Origin: Taklimakanibacter deserti
Lineage (GTDB): Bacteria; Pseudomonadota; Alphaproteobacteria; Rhizobiales; Aestuariivirgaceae
DNA: 64,000 bases
Reading direction: 5' to 3'
Assembly (NCBI GenBank): GCA_003574785.1
Contig: QORU01000012.1
Location: forward strand, 1 to 64,000
Shown here: one piece after another, positions 40,371 through 49,541 of the stretch
Position numbering within the stretch: position 1 is the first letter of the stretch
Layout: each line of letters begins with the position of its first letter
Translations under genes and position numbers: made by a program
Notes under the pieces: generated by a model
What the model saw: the letters and a program-made list of their open reading frames with translations, nothing else
The model's database searches: none
Told to the model about the DNA's origin: nothing

Positions 40371-40537
40371 AGATCCCCTCGCCATGAAGCTTGTCGCATT
40401 TTAATCCCGCCCTGCCGGCAAAGTCCAAGTCAATTCCCTCGACGTCCGCACGCTCACATCCCGATAATTCAAGGCTGGCAAGAATGGCTGCGCGATCCTA
40501 GTCTGGATGCCTTCCGTTTGAAACTGCGGAGGTTCCA

Positions 40538-40966
40538 ATGATTGCCAATCATCAGGCCATACCTCTTAAAACATGCGCCCTGGAGCCGGTGTGGTTCGTA
40601 TGGGTGGAGCTCACGGAAAAGGACGATGCTCGCATACGCGAGTCACTCACCGAGGCAGTCGGCCTAAACTACGGTTCCTATGATCGAGTGGCGCTCGAGA
40701 GTGCGTTCGGCACCTGTTTCTTCCGTCCGCAGGAGGGTGCCAAATCGGGCAAGCGCGAGAGCACAAGCAAGGTTCCCGTGCGTGTGCTTACGTTTTCTCT
40801 ACCGAAGGATCCGGAAATGCTTGGAAAGGCGATCGAAGCCGTTCGCCATGCCCACACCCTCGAGGAGCCGGTCATATATGTGATCGAAGGCTTTGCGACG
40901 CGCGCCGACTACGCGTCCGATCGATCAAATCCAAACCGATGGTGGAATCGAGGCTTCGAAATCTGA
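40538..40966 (+). CDS. Stand-alone NIF3/YqfO insert-domain-like protein
   Basis: A 142-residue protein that I read as a free-standing relative of the PII/CutA-like domain inserted in NIF3/YqfO proteins. Matching features in order are VGLNYGSYDRVALESAFGTC, CFFRPQEGAKSG and, late, AVRHAHTLEEPVIYVIEG, corresponding to the family GNYD...G.FRP..GA and AHPYEEP motifs. A C-terminal extension (ADYASDRSNPNRWWN) is not typical. The gene is less GC-biased than its neighbours and sits alone between GFA and hrcA. Function unknown; metal or small-molecule sensing is conceivable. Confidence 0.6.
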   Translation: MIANHQAIPLKTCALEPVWFVWVELTEKDDARIRESLTEAVGLNYGSYDRVALESAFGTCFFRPQEGAKSGKRESTSKVPVRVLTFSLPKDPEMLGKAIEAVRHAHTLEEPVIYVIEGFATRADYASDRSNPNRWWNRGFEI

Positions 40967-40982
40967 TACTACCGGAAGCGTT

Positions 40983-42074
40983 TCACGTGATCAGCCGCCC
41001 GATGATGCGGGCGGTATAGTCGACCATCGGGATGATGCGGGCATAGTTCATGCGCGTCGGCCCGATGATGCCCAAGGCGCCCACGATCTTCTCCTCGCTG
41101 TTGCGATAGGGCGCCACGATCAGCGATGAGCCCGACATCGAGAAGAGCTTGTTCTCGGCGCCGATGAAGATGCGGATGCCTTCGCCCGTCTCGGCGAGGC
41201 CCAGCAACTGGATGAGCCCCTTCTTGTTTTCGAGATCGTCGAAGAGCTGGCGGATGCGCTCGAGGTCCTCGAGCGCGGTCAGGTTCTCGATGAGATTGCC
41301 CTGGCCCTTGACGATCAGGGTGCGGTCATCCTCTTCGGCATTGCCCGCCCAGGTGGCGACGCCGTCGGCGATGACCTTGGCGGTCAATTCGTCGAGCTCG
41401 GTCCTGAGCGTCGTGATCTCTTCCTGCATCAGGCGCTGCACCTCGCCGATCGTCTTGCCCTGCATGCGCGCCGAGAGATAGTTCGACGCCTTGACGAGTG
41501 CGGAGGGCGGGAGGCCCACGGGAATATCAATGGTGCGGTTCTCGACGGTTCCGTCCTCGGCGACGAGGATGACGAGGCCGCGGCTCGGCGCCAGGCTCAC
41601 GAATTCGATATGCTTCAGGCGCGCATTGGCCTTGGGCGCCACCACGAGCCCGGCGCAATGCGAGAGGCCCGAGAGCAGGGTCGTGGCCTCGGCCAAGACT
41701 TCCTCGACCCGGCGCGAGCGGTTGCTGCCCGACATCTGCGCGTCGATGCGGACGCGCTCCTCGGGCGAGATCGAGCCTACTTCGAGAAGCGCATCGACGA
41801 AGAAGCGCAGACCGGCATTGGTCGGCACGCGCCCGGCGCTGGTATGGGGCGAATAGATGAGGCCCGAATCCTCGAGATCCATCATCACATTGCGCACCGA
41901 GGCCGGCGACAGGCTCGACGGCAGGATGCGCGAGATGGTGCGCGAGCCGACGGGCTCGCCGGTATCGAGATAGGTCTCGACGAGGCGCCGGAAGATGTCG
42001 CGGGAACGCTGGTCGAGCTGGGCGAGCCCCGGCAACCGTTCATCGATGAGGGGCTTCTGCGAATGGATGCTCAT
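40983..42074 (-). CDS. hrcA: Heat-inducible transcription repressor HrcA
   Basis: A 363-residue repressor of groESL/dnaK-type operons acting at CIRCE. The winged-helix head is [30 protein letters not shown], followed by [31 protein letters not shown]; the C-terminal sensor has [18 protein letters not shown] and [17 protein letters not shown]. It is complete. No CIRCE inverted repeat (TTAGCACTC facing GAGTGCTAA) was found in its own upstream gap, so autoregulation is not evident here. Confidence 0.97.
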   Translation of the reverse strand: MSIHSQKPLIDERLPGLAQLDQRSRDIFRRLVETYLDTGEPVGSRTISRILPSSLSPASVRNVMMDLEDSGLIYSPHTSAGRVPTNAGLRFFVDALLEVGSISPEERVRIDAQMSGSNRSRRVEEVLAEATTLLSGLSHCAGLVVAPKANARLKHIEFVSLAPSRGLVILVAEDGTVENRTIDIPVGLPPSALVKASNYLSARMQGKTIGEVQRLMQEEITTLRTELDELTAKVIADGVATWAGNAEEDDRTLIVKGQGNLIENLTALEDLERIRQLFDDLENKKGLIQLLGLAETGEGIRIFIGAENKLFSMSGSSLIVAPYRNSEEKIVGALGIIGPTRMNYARIIPMVDYTARIIGRLIT

Positions 42075-42150
42075 GGGTTGAATCTAGAAATCGCCCGCCG
42101 GGCGGTCAATGAGGCGCAATCGAAACCGGCTTGCGCTTCGCCAAAAGTTT

Positions 42151-42173
42151 GATATGTTATGTTATAACATTTC
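42151..42173 (+). promoter_or_regulatory. Zur-box-like palindrome
   Basis: A 23-base palindrome with arms GATATGTTAT (42151-42160) and ATAACATTTC (42164-42173) around GTT; the arms are complementary at nine of ten positions. It ends 17 bases before the AztD-like start. From memory this matches the alphaproteobacterial Zur pattern (ATGTTATnnnATAACAT core). The genes behind it are both zinc-homeostasis types, which strengthens the call. The core promoter must overlap it, so zinc-loaded Zur would block transcription. Confidence 0.8.
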
Positions 42174-42190
42174 ATAAATGGAGCAAGCGG

Positions 42191-43381
42191 ATGGGGTTGC
42201 GGAGACTTCTGGCCTGGGCGGGCCTTTGGGGACTGATGGCGGGACCTGTTTGGGCGGCGGAAATGGACCATTGGCGGGTCTTCGTCGCCGATCACAGCCA
42301 GGCCACGGTGCGCGCCATCGAGGTCAAGAGCGGCAAGATTCTCGCCACCATCAGCACGCTGGGTCCGGCAACCTTGCACAAAAGCGCCAGCGGCAAGACG
42401 GTCTTCGCGGTGCAGTCGGATGCTGACCGCGTCTCGGCGATCACGTCCGGCGTCGCGCTTGATGATCATGGCGACCATGGCGATCTCAAGCTGTCGCAGC
42501 CTTACCTTCTCAATGCCACGGCCAAGGGCGCGCATCCGGTCCATTTCGTCGAGCATGATGGCCGGATTGCCATTTTCCATGACGGCGATGGAACCGCCCA
42601 GCTCGTCAGCGAAGGGCAATTCGCCAAAGGCAAGCTCGCACCGCAAGTGATCAAGACCGCAAGCCCGCATCATGGCGTGGCGGTGCCGCTTGGCGGGAAG
42701 ACGCTTGTTTCCATACCGCACCCCCATGACCCTGACGCGCTGCCGATCGGCATGCGCCTCTTGGGCGAAAAGGGCGAGGCGCTGGCGGACCATGCCTGTC
42801 CCGATCTGCATGGCGAGGCATCCTCCGGCCGTCTGGTGGCGATCGCCTGCGCCAAGGGCCTGATCTTCGTCGACGCGCAGAAGAAGGAGCCTCGGATCAC
42901 CGTCATTCCCTATCCGGCCACGCTGCCGGATGGCAAGGCGACGACGCTCAGGGGCGCCAAGTCGCTGCGCTATTTCATCGGCAATTACGGGCCTGACGCA
43001 ATCGTTCTGATCGACGTCTCGGCCAAGGACGCCTTTCGCTTGGTCAAGCTGCCGGCCCGCCGGGTCGATTTCATCATCGATCCCGAACATTCCGAGCGCA
43101 TCTATGTCTTCACCGAGGATGGCTCCTTGCATCGCATCGATGCCATCAAAGGCGAAATCGTGAAGAGCGCCAAGCTCACGCAAGCTTACAGCATGGACGG
43201 CCATTGGCGCGATCCGCGTCCGCGCCTCGCCGTGGCGGGTGAGGAGATCGTGGTCAGCGATCCCTTGGCCGGCCTCTTGCGCATCGCGAATCCCGAGACC
43301 TTGGAAGAGGCCCGCGTCATCGATGTCGAAGGCATGCCCTATGGGATCGTCGCGATCGGTGGTGCTGGAGAAGTGCATTGA
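42191..43381 (+). CDS. AztD-like periplasmic zinc metallochaperone
   Basis: A 396-residue exported beta-propeller-like protein. The start at 42191 gives a signal peptide [21 protein letters not shown] ending in AA. The mature part shows a His-rich loop [11 protein letters not shown] and further metal-suited sites ([28 protein letters not shown]). This is the layout of AztD, which hands zinc to the ABC binding protein AztC. No aztABC genes are in the window, so its partner would be elsewhere (ZnuA or AztC). It lies behind a Zur-like box and overlaps the next gene (TTGA), making a two-gene operon. Confidence 0.75.
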   Translation: MGLRRLLAWAGLWGLMAGPVWAAEMDHWRVFVADHSQATVRAIEVKSGKILATISTLGPATLHKSASGKTVFAVQSDADRVSAITSGVALDDHGDHGDLKLSQPYLLNATAKGAHPVHFVEHDGRIAIFHDGDGTAQLVSEGQFAKGKLAPQVIKTASPHHGVAVPLGGKTLVSIPHPHDPDALPIGMRLLGEKGEALADHACPDLHGEASSGRLVAIACAKGLIFVDAQKKEPRITVIPYPATLPDGKATTLRGAKSLRYFIGNYGPDAIVLIDVSAKDAFRLVKLPARRVDFIIDPEHSERIYVFTEDGSLHRIDAIKGEIVKSAKLTQAYSMDGHWRDPRPRLAVAGEEIVVSDPLAGLLRIANPETLEEARVIDVEGMPYGIVAIGGAGEVH

Positions 43382-44595
43382 CGCAGGACACGCGCATTCC
43401 CGTCACGGTGCTGTCGGGCTTCCTCGGCGCCGGCAAGACGACATTGCTCAATCACATTCTCAACAACCGTGACAGCCGCCGCGTCGCGGTGATCATCAAC
43501 GACATGGGCGAGGTGAATATCGACGCCGAATTGGTGCGCAATGCGGGGAGCAACCTCTCGCGCACCGACGAGCGACTGGTCGAGATGACCAATGGCTGCA
43601 TCTGCTGCACCTTGCGCGACGACCTTCTGGCCGAGGTGCGCCGCCTCGTAGAAGAGGGGCGATTCGACTATCTCCTTATAGAGGGCACCGGCGTCGCCGA
43701 GCCCTTGCCGATCGCCGCGACCTTCGCCTTCCGCGACGCGGAGGGCCGCTCGCTTTCCGACATTGCGCGCCTCGACACGATGGTGACGGTCGTCGATGCG
43801 GTGAACCTGCTCGGCAATTACGCGAGCCATGATTTCCTTAAAGAACGGGGGCAAGTGGCCGGCGAGGGTGACGAGCGCGCCCTGGTCGACCTCCTGGTCG
43901 ACCAGATCGAATTCGCCAATATCGTCGTGATCAACAAGATCTCCGACATCTCCCGCGAGCAGCTCGAGATCGTGCGCCAGGTCGTGCGCGCATTGAACGC
44001 CGATGCGCGCATCATCGAAACGGATTTCGCCCGCGTCGCCATGAAGGACGTGCTCGACACCCGCCTCTTCGACCACGATAAGGCGCATGAGCATCCGCTC
44101 TGGTTCAAGGCGCTCTATGGCCATGAGGATCACCGGTCCGAAACGGAGGAATATGGTGTCGCGAGCTTCGTCTACCGGGCGCGGCGGCCGTTCCACCCTG
44201 AGCGCTTCCAGGAATTTCTGGGGCAAGGCTGGACCGGCCTCATCCGCGCCAAGGGCCTGTTCTGGCTGGCGACCAGGCCCGACTGGGTCGGCGATATGAG
44301 CCTTGCGGGCGCCATCTGCCGCACCGAGGGCATGGGCCTCTGGTGGGCGGCGGTGCCCGAAACGCTCTGGCCGGATGATCCCGAATGGCTGAGCCAGCTG
44401 AAGGCCAGATGGGTCGAAGGCTGGGGCGACCGCCGCCAGGAGCTCGTCTTCATCGGCATGGGGATGGAGGAAGCGGCGATCCGGACGGCGCTCGATCGCT
44501 GCTTGGTCGGGCCTGAGAGGCCGTCGCGCTTTTCCGTCCATGATTACAGCCATTTGCCGGACCCGTTTCCGCCCTGGCGACGCGCGGCAGCCTGA
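43378..44595 (+). CDS. COG0523 zinc chaperone GTPase (ZigA/YeiR-like)
   Basis: A 405-residue G3E GTPase of the CobW/COG0523 family. Walker [16 protein letters not shown], the diagnostic metal motif GCICC in [14 protein letters not shown], guanine-specificity NKIS and a C-terminal CobW_C domain are present. His-rich stretch [13 protein letters not shown] and EDHRSE may also bind zinc. The start is TTG at 43378, overlapping the upstream stop, with GGAG seven bases ahead. Under Zur control such proteins deliver scarce zinc to chosen enzymes. The substrate metalloenzyme is unknown. Confidence 0.88.
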   Translation: MTQDTRIPVTVLSGFLGAGKTTLLNHILNNRDSRRVAVIINDMGEVNIDAELVRNAGSNLSRTDERLVEMTNGCICCTLRDDLLAEVRRLVEEGRFDYLLIEGTGVAEPLPIAATFAFRDAEGRSLSDIARLDTMVTVVDAVNLLGNYASHDFLKERGQVAGEGDERALVDLLVDQIEFANIVVINKISDISREQLEIVRQVVRALNADARIIETDFARVAMKDVLDTRLFDHDKAHEHPLWFKALYGHEDHRSETEEYGVASFVYRARRPFHPERFQEFLGQGWTGLIRAKGLFWLATRPDWVGDMSLAGAICRTEGMGLWWAAVPETLWPDDPEWLSQLKARWVEGWGDRRQELVFIGMGMEEAAIRTALDRCLVGPERPSRFSVHDYSHLPDPFPPWRRAAA

Positions 44596-44667
44596 GGCAA
44601 AAGCGCTTCGCACTTCTTCTCCCGATGCTGTAGAACCCTCCCCCGTTCAATCGGAAAAGGAGAGACT

Positions 44668-45381
44668 ATGCGGCCGTCCGGGCGGAAGCCCCAAGAATTG
44701 CGCAAGGTGAGTTTCGAGCGCGGCATTTCCAAACATGCGGAAGGCTCCTGCCTTGTGCGTTTCGGCGACACCCATGTGATGTGCCTGGCGACCGTCGAGG
44801 AGAAGGTGCCGCCCTGGCTCAAAGGGGCAGGCAAGGGTTGGGTCACGGCCGAATATGGCATGCTGCCGCGCGCCACCGGCGATCGCATGCGGCGCGAGGC
44901 GGCCCAGGGCAAGCAATCGGGCCGCACCCAGGAGATCCAGCGCCTCATCGGCCGCTCGCTCCGGGCCGTGGTCGATCTCGTGACCTTGGGCGAAAGGCAG
45001 ATCACGCTCGACTGCGACGTCATCCAGGCCGATGGCGGCACCCGCACCGCCGCCATCACCGGCAGCTGGATCGCGCTCCATGATGCGCTCGCCTGGATGA
45101 CGGCCCGCGACATGTTCAAGGCCAATCCCTTGCGCGATCATGTCGCCGCCATCTCCTGCGGCATCCACAATGGCGAGGTCGTGCTCGATCTCGATTATGA
45201 GGAGGATTCGAGCGCCGAGACCGATGCGAATTTCGTGATGACCGGCAAGGGCGGCATCGTCGAAGTGCAGGGCACGGCGGAAGGCGAGCCCTTCTCGCAG
45301 GAACGCTTCCTCGAATTGCTGGCGCTCGCACAGCAAGGCATCGGCGAATTGGTGGCGCTGCAGAAACAGGCGGTCCAATGA
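44668..45381 (+). CDS. rph: Ribonuclease PH
   Basis: A 237-residue phosphorolytic exoribonuclease that trims the 3' ends of tRNA precursors. [40 protein letters not shown] and [19 protein letters not shown] are family hallmarks. AAGGAGAG lies just ahead. rph divergent from hrcA is the usual rhizobial order; here the zinc operon lies between them. It overlaps the next gene by four bases. Confidence 0.97.
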   Translation: MRPSGRKPQELRKVSFERGISKHAEGSCLVRFGDTHVMCLATVEEKVPPWLKGAGKGWVTAEYGMLPRATGDRMRREAAQGKQSGRTQEIQRLIGRSLRAVVDLVTLGERQITLDCDVIQADGGTRTAAITGSWIALHDALAWMTARDMFKANPLRDHVAAISCGIHNGEVVLDLDYEEDSSAETDANFVMTGKGGIVEVQGTAEGEPFSQERFLELLALAQQGIGELVALQKQAVQ

Positions 45382-46388
45382 AGGCGAAAGCCATCCTCGA
45401 GACCATCGTCTATGGCGAGGACATCAGGGCCTTGCGCCATTTCTATGAGACGGTCCTCGGGCTCGAAGTGCGCCGCGAGCTCGAGGAGCAATTCGTCTTC
45501 CTGCATTGCGGCGAGAGCATGCTGCTCGTCTTCAATCCGCTGAAATCCGAAGTGAAGCCCAGATCCTTCACCTCGGCACCGCCCCATGGCGCGCATGGTC
45601 CGGGCCATGTCTGCTTCTCGGCTGGCGCCCAAGAGCTCGACGCCTGGCGCGAGCGTCTCGCGGGTCACGGCATCGCCATCGAGGCGGATTTCGAATGGCC
45701 GGGCGGCGGCCGCTCGATTTATTGCCGCGATCCCGCCGGCAATTCGGTCGAATTCGCGGAGCCCCGCATCTGGGGGCTTCCGCGACGCTCCTTGCGTGAT
45801 CAAAAGCTTGTCGTCGCCTCGCATAATCCGGGCAAGATCAATGAGATCAACGAGCTTCTGGGCCCTTATGGCGTCGAGGCGGTCTCGGCCGGAAGTCTGG
45901 GCCTGCCCGAGCCCGAGGAGACCGGCACGACTTTCGTAGCCAACGCCCAGCTCAAATCGGAAGCGGCAGCGAAGGGGTCGGGCCTCGTGGCGCTCGCCGA
46001 TGATTCAGGCCTTTGCGTCGATGTCCTCGACGGCGATCCCGGCATATACTCGGCGCGCTGGGCCGGCCCCGCCAAGGACTTCGCGCTCGCCATGCGCAAT
46101 GTCGAAGAGAAAATGCAGGCCTCAGGCGCCGCTTCGCCCGAGCAGCGGCGCGCGCATTTCGTCAGCGTCCTGTCGGTCGCCTGGCCCGATGGCCATGTCG
46201 AGAATTTCGAAGGCCAGGTGCATGGCTCGCTCGTCTGGCCGCCGCGCGGCAAGCGCGGCTTCGGCTATGACCCGATGTTCCTGCCCGACGGACGAAGCGA
46301 GACCTTTGGCGAGATGGACCCTGACGCCAAGCATGAGATCTCGCACCGCGCCGTGGCGTTCCGGAAACTGGTCGATGCGCTCTTCTGA
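45378..46388 (+). CDS. rdgB: Fusion of a VOC (glyoxalase-fold) domain with RdgB
   Basis: One uninterrupted 336-residue frame holding two proteins. Residues 1-135 are a VOC/glyoxalase-bleomycin-resistance domain with metal-ligand candidates E8, His in GPGHVCF and Glu in GNSVEFAEP. Residues about 140-336 are a complete RdgB, the inosine/xanthosine triphosphate pyrophosphatase that cleans the dNTP pool: [55 protein letters not shown]. No stop separates them. An internal TTG at 45792 could start a free RdgB of 198 residues, but its ribosome-binding site is poor. The VOC substrate is unknown. Confidence 0.88.
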   Translation: MKAKAILETIVYGEDIRALRHFYETVLGLEVRRELEEQFVFLHCGESMLLVFNPLKSEVKPRSFTSAPPHGAHGPGHVCFSAGAQELDAWRERLAGHGIAIEADFEWPGGGRSIYCRDPAGNSVEFAEPRIWGLPRRSLRDQKLVVASHNPGKINEINELLGPYGVEAVSAGSLGLPEPEETGTTFVANAQLKSEAAAKGSGLVALADDSGLCVDVLDGDPGIYSARWAGPAKDFALAMRNVEEKMQASGAASPEQRRAHFVSVLSVAWPDGHVENFEGQVHGSLVWPPRGKRGFGYDPMFLPDGRSETFGEMDPDAKHEISHRAVAFRKLVDALF

Positions 46389-47532
46389 TCCGGGCTTTGG
46401 CATCTATGTGCATTGGCCCTTCTGCAAGGCCAAATGTCCCTATTGCGATTTCAACTCGCATGTCCGGCATGAGCCCGTGGATGCGTCGTCCTTCGCCGAT
46501 GCGCTGGCCCGCGAGCTCGCCTGGTTCGGCGCGCGGACGAAAGGGCGAAAGGTCGACAGTATCTTCTTCGGCGGCGGCACGCCGTCGCTGATGCCGCCCG
46601 CGGCGGTGGGGCGCGTGCTCGATCGGATCGCCGAACTCTGGACCGTCGCCCCCGATGCCGAGGTGACGCTCGAAGCCAATCCGACCAGTGTCGAGGCCAA
46701 GAACTTTGCGGGCTATCGGGCGGCCGGCGTCAATCGAGTCTCGGTCGGCGTTCAGGCGCTCGCCGATGCCGATCTCAAGGCGCTGGGCCGCCAGCATACG
46801 GCCGAGGAAGCGCTCGGAGCCTTCCGGCTGGCGGCGAAGACTTTTCCCCGCGTCTCCTTCGATCTCATCTATGCAAGGCCCGGCCAGACGGTGGCGCAAT
46901 GGCAAAGCGAGCTTGCGCGCGCGCTCGGCGAGCAGCAGGGCCATATGTCGCTCTATCAGCTCACCATCGAGGAGGGGACGCGCTATGCCGATCTCCATCG
47001 CCTGGGCAAGCTCGTCGTGCCGGACGAGGATGTGGCGGCCGAGCTCTATGACGTCACGCAGGAATTGACCGCCAAGGCGGGCCTTCAAGCCTATGAAGTA
47101 TCGAACCACGCGGCGCCCGGCCATGAATCGCGCCACAATCTCATTTACTGGCGCTATGGCGATTATGCGGGCGTTGGGCCCGGCGCCCACAGCCGCATCG
47201 ATGAGGGATCGCGGCGCCTCGCGCTCGCGACCGAGCGGCATCCCGAGACCTGGCGCGCCCAGGTCGAGGCCCGCGGCCATGGCGTGATCGAGGAGACGAT
47301 GATCGAAACCTCCGACCAGGCCGCCGAATATCTGCTGATGGGATTGCGCATTGCCGAGGGCATCGATCTCGCCCGCTACAGCGCGCTTTCCGGCCGTCCG
47401 CCGTCGCATCTGGCCGAGCTCACCGAGATGGGCCTCGTCAGCGTCAAGGGCGACCGGCTCGTCGCGACCCATGCCGGGCGCCGCGTGCTCAATGCGGTGA
47501 TCGCGCAATTGGCGGCCGCCGGCGCCTCTTGA
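46375..47532 (+). CDS. hemW: Radical SAM haem chaperone HemW
   Basis: A 385-residue radical SAM protein of the HemN-like group that inserts haem rather than oxidising coproporphyrinogen. The start at 46375 gives [16 protein letters not shown] followed by [10 protein letters not shown], the Cx3Cx2C cluster motif with the HemW-type Phe. [11 protein letters not shown] and [11 protein letters not shown] follow. The frame is open long before this start, inside rdgB, in another phase. It overlaps rdgB by 14 bases, giving the conserved order rph-rdgB-hemW. Confidence 0.95.
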   Translation: MRSSDPGFGIYVHWPFCKAKCPYCDFNSHVRHEPVDASSFADALARELAWFGARTKGRKVDSIFFGGGTPSLMPPAAVGRVLDRIAELWTVAPDAEVTLEANPTSVEAKNFAGYRAAGVNRVSVGVQALADADLKALGRQHTAEEALGAFRLAAKTFPRVSFDLIYARPGQTVAQWQSELARALGEQQGHMSLYQLTIEEGTRYADLHRLGKLVVPDEDVAAELYDVTQELTAKAGLQAYEVSNHAAPGHESRHNLIYWRYGDYAGVGPGAHSRIDEGSRRLALATERHPETWRAQVEARGHGVIEETMIETSDQAAEYLLMGLRIAEGIDLARYSALSGRPPSHLAELTEMGLVSVKGDRLVATHAGRRVLNAVIAQLAAAGAS

Positions 47533-47593
47533 CGTTCCCTTGCGCCTAAGACAGGGTTTTGAAAACAATCATGTGAACTTGCGGGAGGAGAGA

Positions 47594-48649
47594 ATGACTC
47601 TATCGCGCCGTCATTTCATCAAGGCCGCAGCTCCCCTGGTCGTGGCGCCCGCCGTGTTGCGTGCGCGGAACGCCGGCGCGCAGGAGCAGGTGACCTTGAG
47701 GTTGCACCATTTCCTGCCGCCCGTCGCCAATGTCCATAAGAGGCTCCTGGAGCCTTGGGTAAAGGAGATCGACGCGCAGAGCCAGGGGCGGCTCAAGATC
47801 GACATTTTCCCGGCCATGCAATTGGGCGGCAAGCCGCCGCAGCTTTACGACCAGGCGAGGAACGGCGTCGTCGACATCGTGTGGACCTTGCCGGGCAACA
47901 CGCCGGGCCGGTTTCCCTCGACCGAAGTCTTCGAATTGCCCTTCATCGCCGCGGCGCGCGCGACGGCGAACGCGCCGGCGGCGCAGGAATATGGCGACAG
48001 CCATCTTGCCAAGGAGACGGCGGATGTAAAGCTTCTTGCCTTCTGGGCGCATGATGCGGGATTGATCCACACCCGCAAGAAGATCACGACCATGGAGGAT
48101 CTGGGAGGTCTCAAGCTGCGCAATCCGACGCGCCTCGCCGGCGAGGCCTTGTCGGCGCTGGGCGCGGTATCGGTGAGCATGCCGGTACCGCAAACGCCCG
48201 AAGCCCTGGCGCAAGGGGTCATCGACGGCTGCGTCGTCCCGTGGGAAGTCGTGCCCTCGATCAAGGTCAACGAGCTGACCAAGTTTCATACGTCCGTGCC
48301 GGGCTCGCCGACCCTCTATACGACGACCTTCTTCCTGGCGATGAACAAGGAGCGCTATGGCGCGCTGCCCGTTGATCTCAAGGGCATACTCGACAAGAAT
48401 TCCGGCATGGCATTCTCGCAATCGGCGGGCAAGATGTGGGACGAGGTCGGCGCCGAAGTGGCGGAGATGGTGAAGAAGGACAGTTCGAGCGTCGTTTCGG
48501 AAATCACCGAGGCGGAAAAGCAGCGCTGGATCGAAGCCACCAGCCCGGTTCACGAGAAATGGCAGGCCGACATGACGGCCAAGGGACTGGACGGCGCAGC
48601 GCTCATCGAGACGGCAAAGAAGCTTGTAGCAAAGTATGATGCGGCATAG
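47594..48649 (+). CDS. TRAP transporter solute-binding protein, DctP family
   Basis: A 351-residue periplasmic binding protein of a TRAP importer. The N-terminus MTLSRRHFIKAAAPLVVAP has a twin-arginine signal, implying export folded by Tat. The mature protein has LRLHHFLPPVANVHKRLLEPWV, DIFPAMQLGGKPPQLYDQ and LKLRNPTRLAGEALSALGAVSVSMP, where the Arg that binds the ligand carboxylate sits (family knowledge). A strong GGGAGGAG leads the ATG at 47594. Ligand is probably an organic acid but cannot be specified. Its membrane partners follow 400 bases later, past a repeat block. Confidence 0.9.
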   Translation: MTLSRRHFIKAAAPLVVAPAVLRARNAGAQEQVTLRLHHFLPPVANVHKRLLEPWVKEIDAQSQGRLKIDIFPAMQLGGKPPQLYDQARNGVVDIVWTLPGNTPGRFPSTEVFELPFIAAARATANAPAAQEYGDSHLAKETADVKLLAFWAHDAGLIHTRKKITTMEDLGGLKLRNPTRLAGEALSALGAVSVSMPVPQTPEALAQGVIDGCVVPWEVVPSIKVNELTKFHTSVPGSPTLYTTTFFLAMNKERYGALPVDLKGILDKNSGMAFSQSAGKMWDEVGAEVAEMVKKDSSSVVSEITEAEKQRWIEATSPVHEKWQADMTAKGLDGAALIETAKKLVAKYDAA

Positions 48650-48692
48650 CGCGCGGCGAGAGTTTCGGTAGAGTAGGCGCCTCAGATTTTTC

Positions 48693-48884
48693 CCTTCTCC
48701 CGCTTGCGGGAGAAGGTGGCCGAAGGCCGGATGAGGGTGTCTTTCAAGGTAATGCTTCTGTACATTCTCGATTCTGATAGGCGATGAACGTTGTCGTTTC
48801 TAAGCTCACAGGAGAATCCGTTGCAGGTGGGACCAACACCCTCATCCGCCCTGTCGGGCACCTTCTCCCGCAAGCGGGAGAAGG
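48693..48884. repeat. REP-like facing pair inside the TRAP locus
   Basis: The 400-base gap 48650-49049 between dctP-like and dctQ-like genes holds no gene. It contains two inverted copies of the element also found at 71-201: CCTTCTCCCGCTTGCGGGAGAAGG (48693 to 48716) followed by GTGGCCGAAGGCCGG, and its mirror ending in CCTTCTCCCG, CAAG and CGGGAGAAGG (48861-48884). A further repeat segment with GGTAAACCGGTATCCACTTT lies at 48973-48995. Such elements can fold into long hairpins that cut or stabilise messages. Confidence 0.75.
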
Positions 48885-49017
48885 GGAATGATGGAGAGTG
48901 ATACCGCTCTAAACACCTCACAAATTCCATATGATAAACGTGGTCGAAATCTCAAGTTGGTGCGTGATCGGACGGTAAACCGGTATCCACTTTTCCTGAC
49001 CACGCGCCCCGGTCTTC

Positions 49018-49039
49018 AACTTTGGCGGGATTTGCTCTA
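49018..49039. repeat. Dispersed nested-hairpin element, partial copy 2
   Basis: Twenty-two bases identical to the reverse complement of 19466-19487 (AACTTTGGCGGG and ATTTGCTCTA in series). Only half of the nested hairpin is present, ending 10 bases before the DctQ start. It is a truncated copy of the dispersed element near rpsA. Confidence 0.7.
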
Positions 49040-49049
49040 GGCATAAGCG

Positions 49050-49541
49050 ATGCATCTCTCCCGCCGATTGGTTCACCTCGCAGAGAGAACGGCGACCGTA
49101 GCCGCGATCGGAGGCGGCCTGTTGGTCCTCGCTGTCGCTACGCTCGTGACGGCGAGCGTGCTGGGGCGCTGGCTCTTCAACAAGCCCATCCCTGCCGACT
49201 TCGAATTCGTCGAGATCGGCGTCGGCCTCGCCGTCTTCGCGTTCCTCTCCTACACCCAGATGCGCGGCGGCCACATCGCGGTCGACACCTTCACGCAAGC
49301 GTTGTCGCCGCGCCTGAACAGCGCGCTCGACGGTTCTTGGGCGTTGCTCCTCTGCGCCTTCCTCGGCCTCTTCGCCTGGGGGCTCGCGTCGGGCGCCGTC
49401 GAAGCTTGGGCATATGGCGAGACGCTCGTCCAGCTGCCCTGGCCGATCTGGCCGATCTATGCGGTCGCTGCCGTCCTGTGCGCGCTCGCCTGCATCAGCG
49501 CCGCCGCGACCGCCCTCGTCAAATTCGGAGCCGGCCATTGA
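49050..49541 (+). CDS. TRAP transporter small permease, DctQ family
   Basis: A 163-residue membrane protein with four predicted transmembrane spans: around 17-40 (AAIGGGLLVLAVATLVTASVL), then YTQMRGGHIAVDTF after the second, LLLCAFLGLFAWGLASGAVEA and the C-terminal VAAVLCALACISAAATALV. It is the small membrane subunit that pairs with DctM. The stop TGA overlaps the TTG start of the next gene. No good ribosome-binding site is seen beyond the repeat block, so its promoter or translation signal is unclear. Confidence 0.88.
   Translation: MHLSRRLVHLAERTATVAAIGGGLLVLAVATLVTASVLGRWLFNKPIPADFEFVEIGVGLAVFAFLSYTQMRGGHIAVDTFTQALSPRLNSALDGSWALLLCAFLGLFAWGLASGAVEAWAYGETLVQLPWPIWPIYAVAAVLCALACISAAATALVKFGAGH

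Noticed and set aside
42075..42190. CIRCE element in front of hrcA
   Set aside because: No TTAGCACTC/GAGTGCTAA repeat; the only palindrome is the Zur-like box, oriented to the zinc operon.
46000..46374. Longer HemW starting within rdgB
   Set aside because: The upstream part of the frame is Arg/Ser-rich antiphase text of rdgB; the family N-terminus begins at 46375.
48682..48930. 82-codon minus-strand frame in the TRAP gap
   Set aside because: Consists almost wholly of REP-like repeat sequence.
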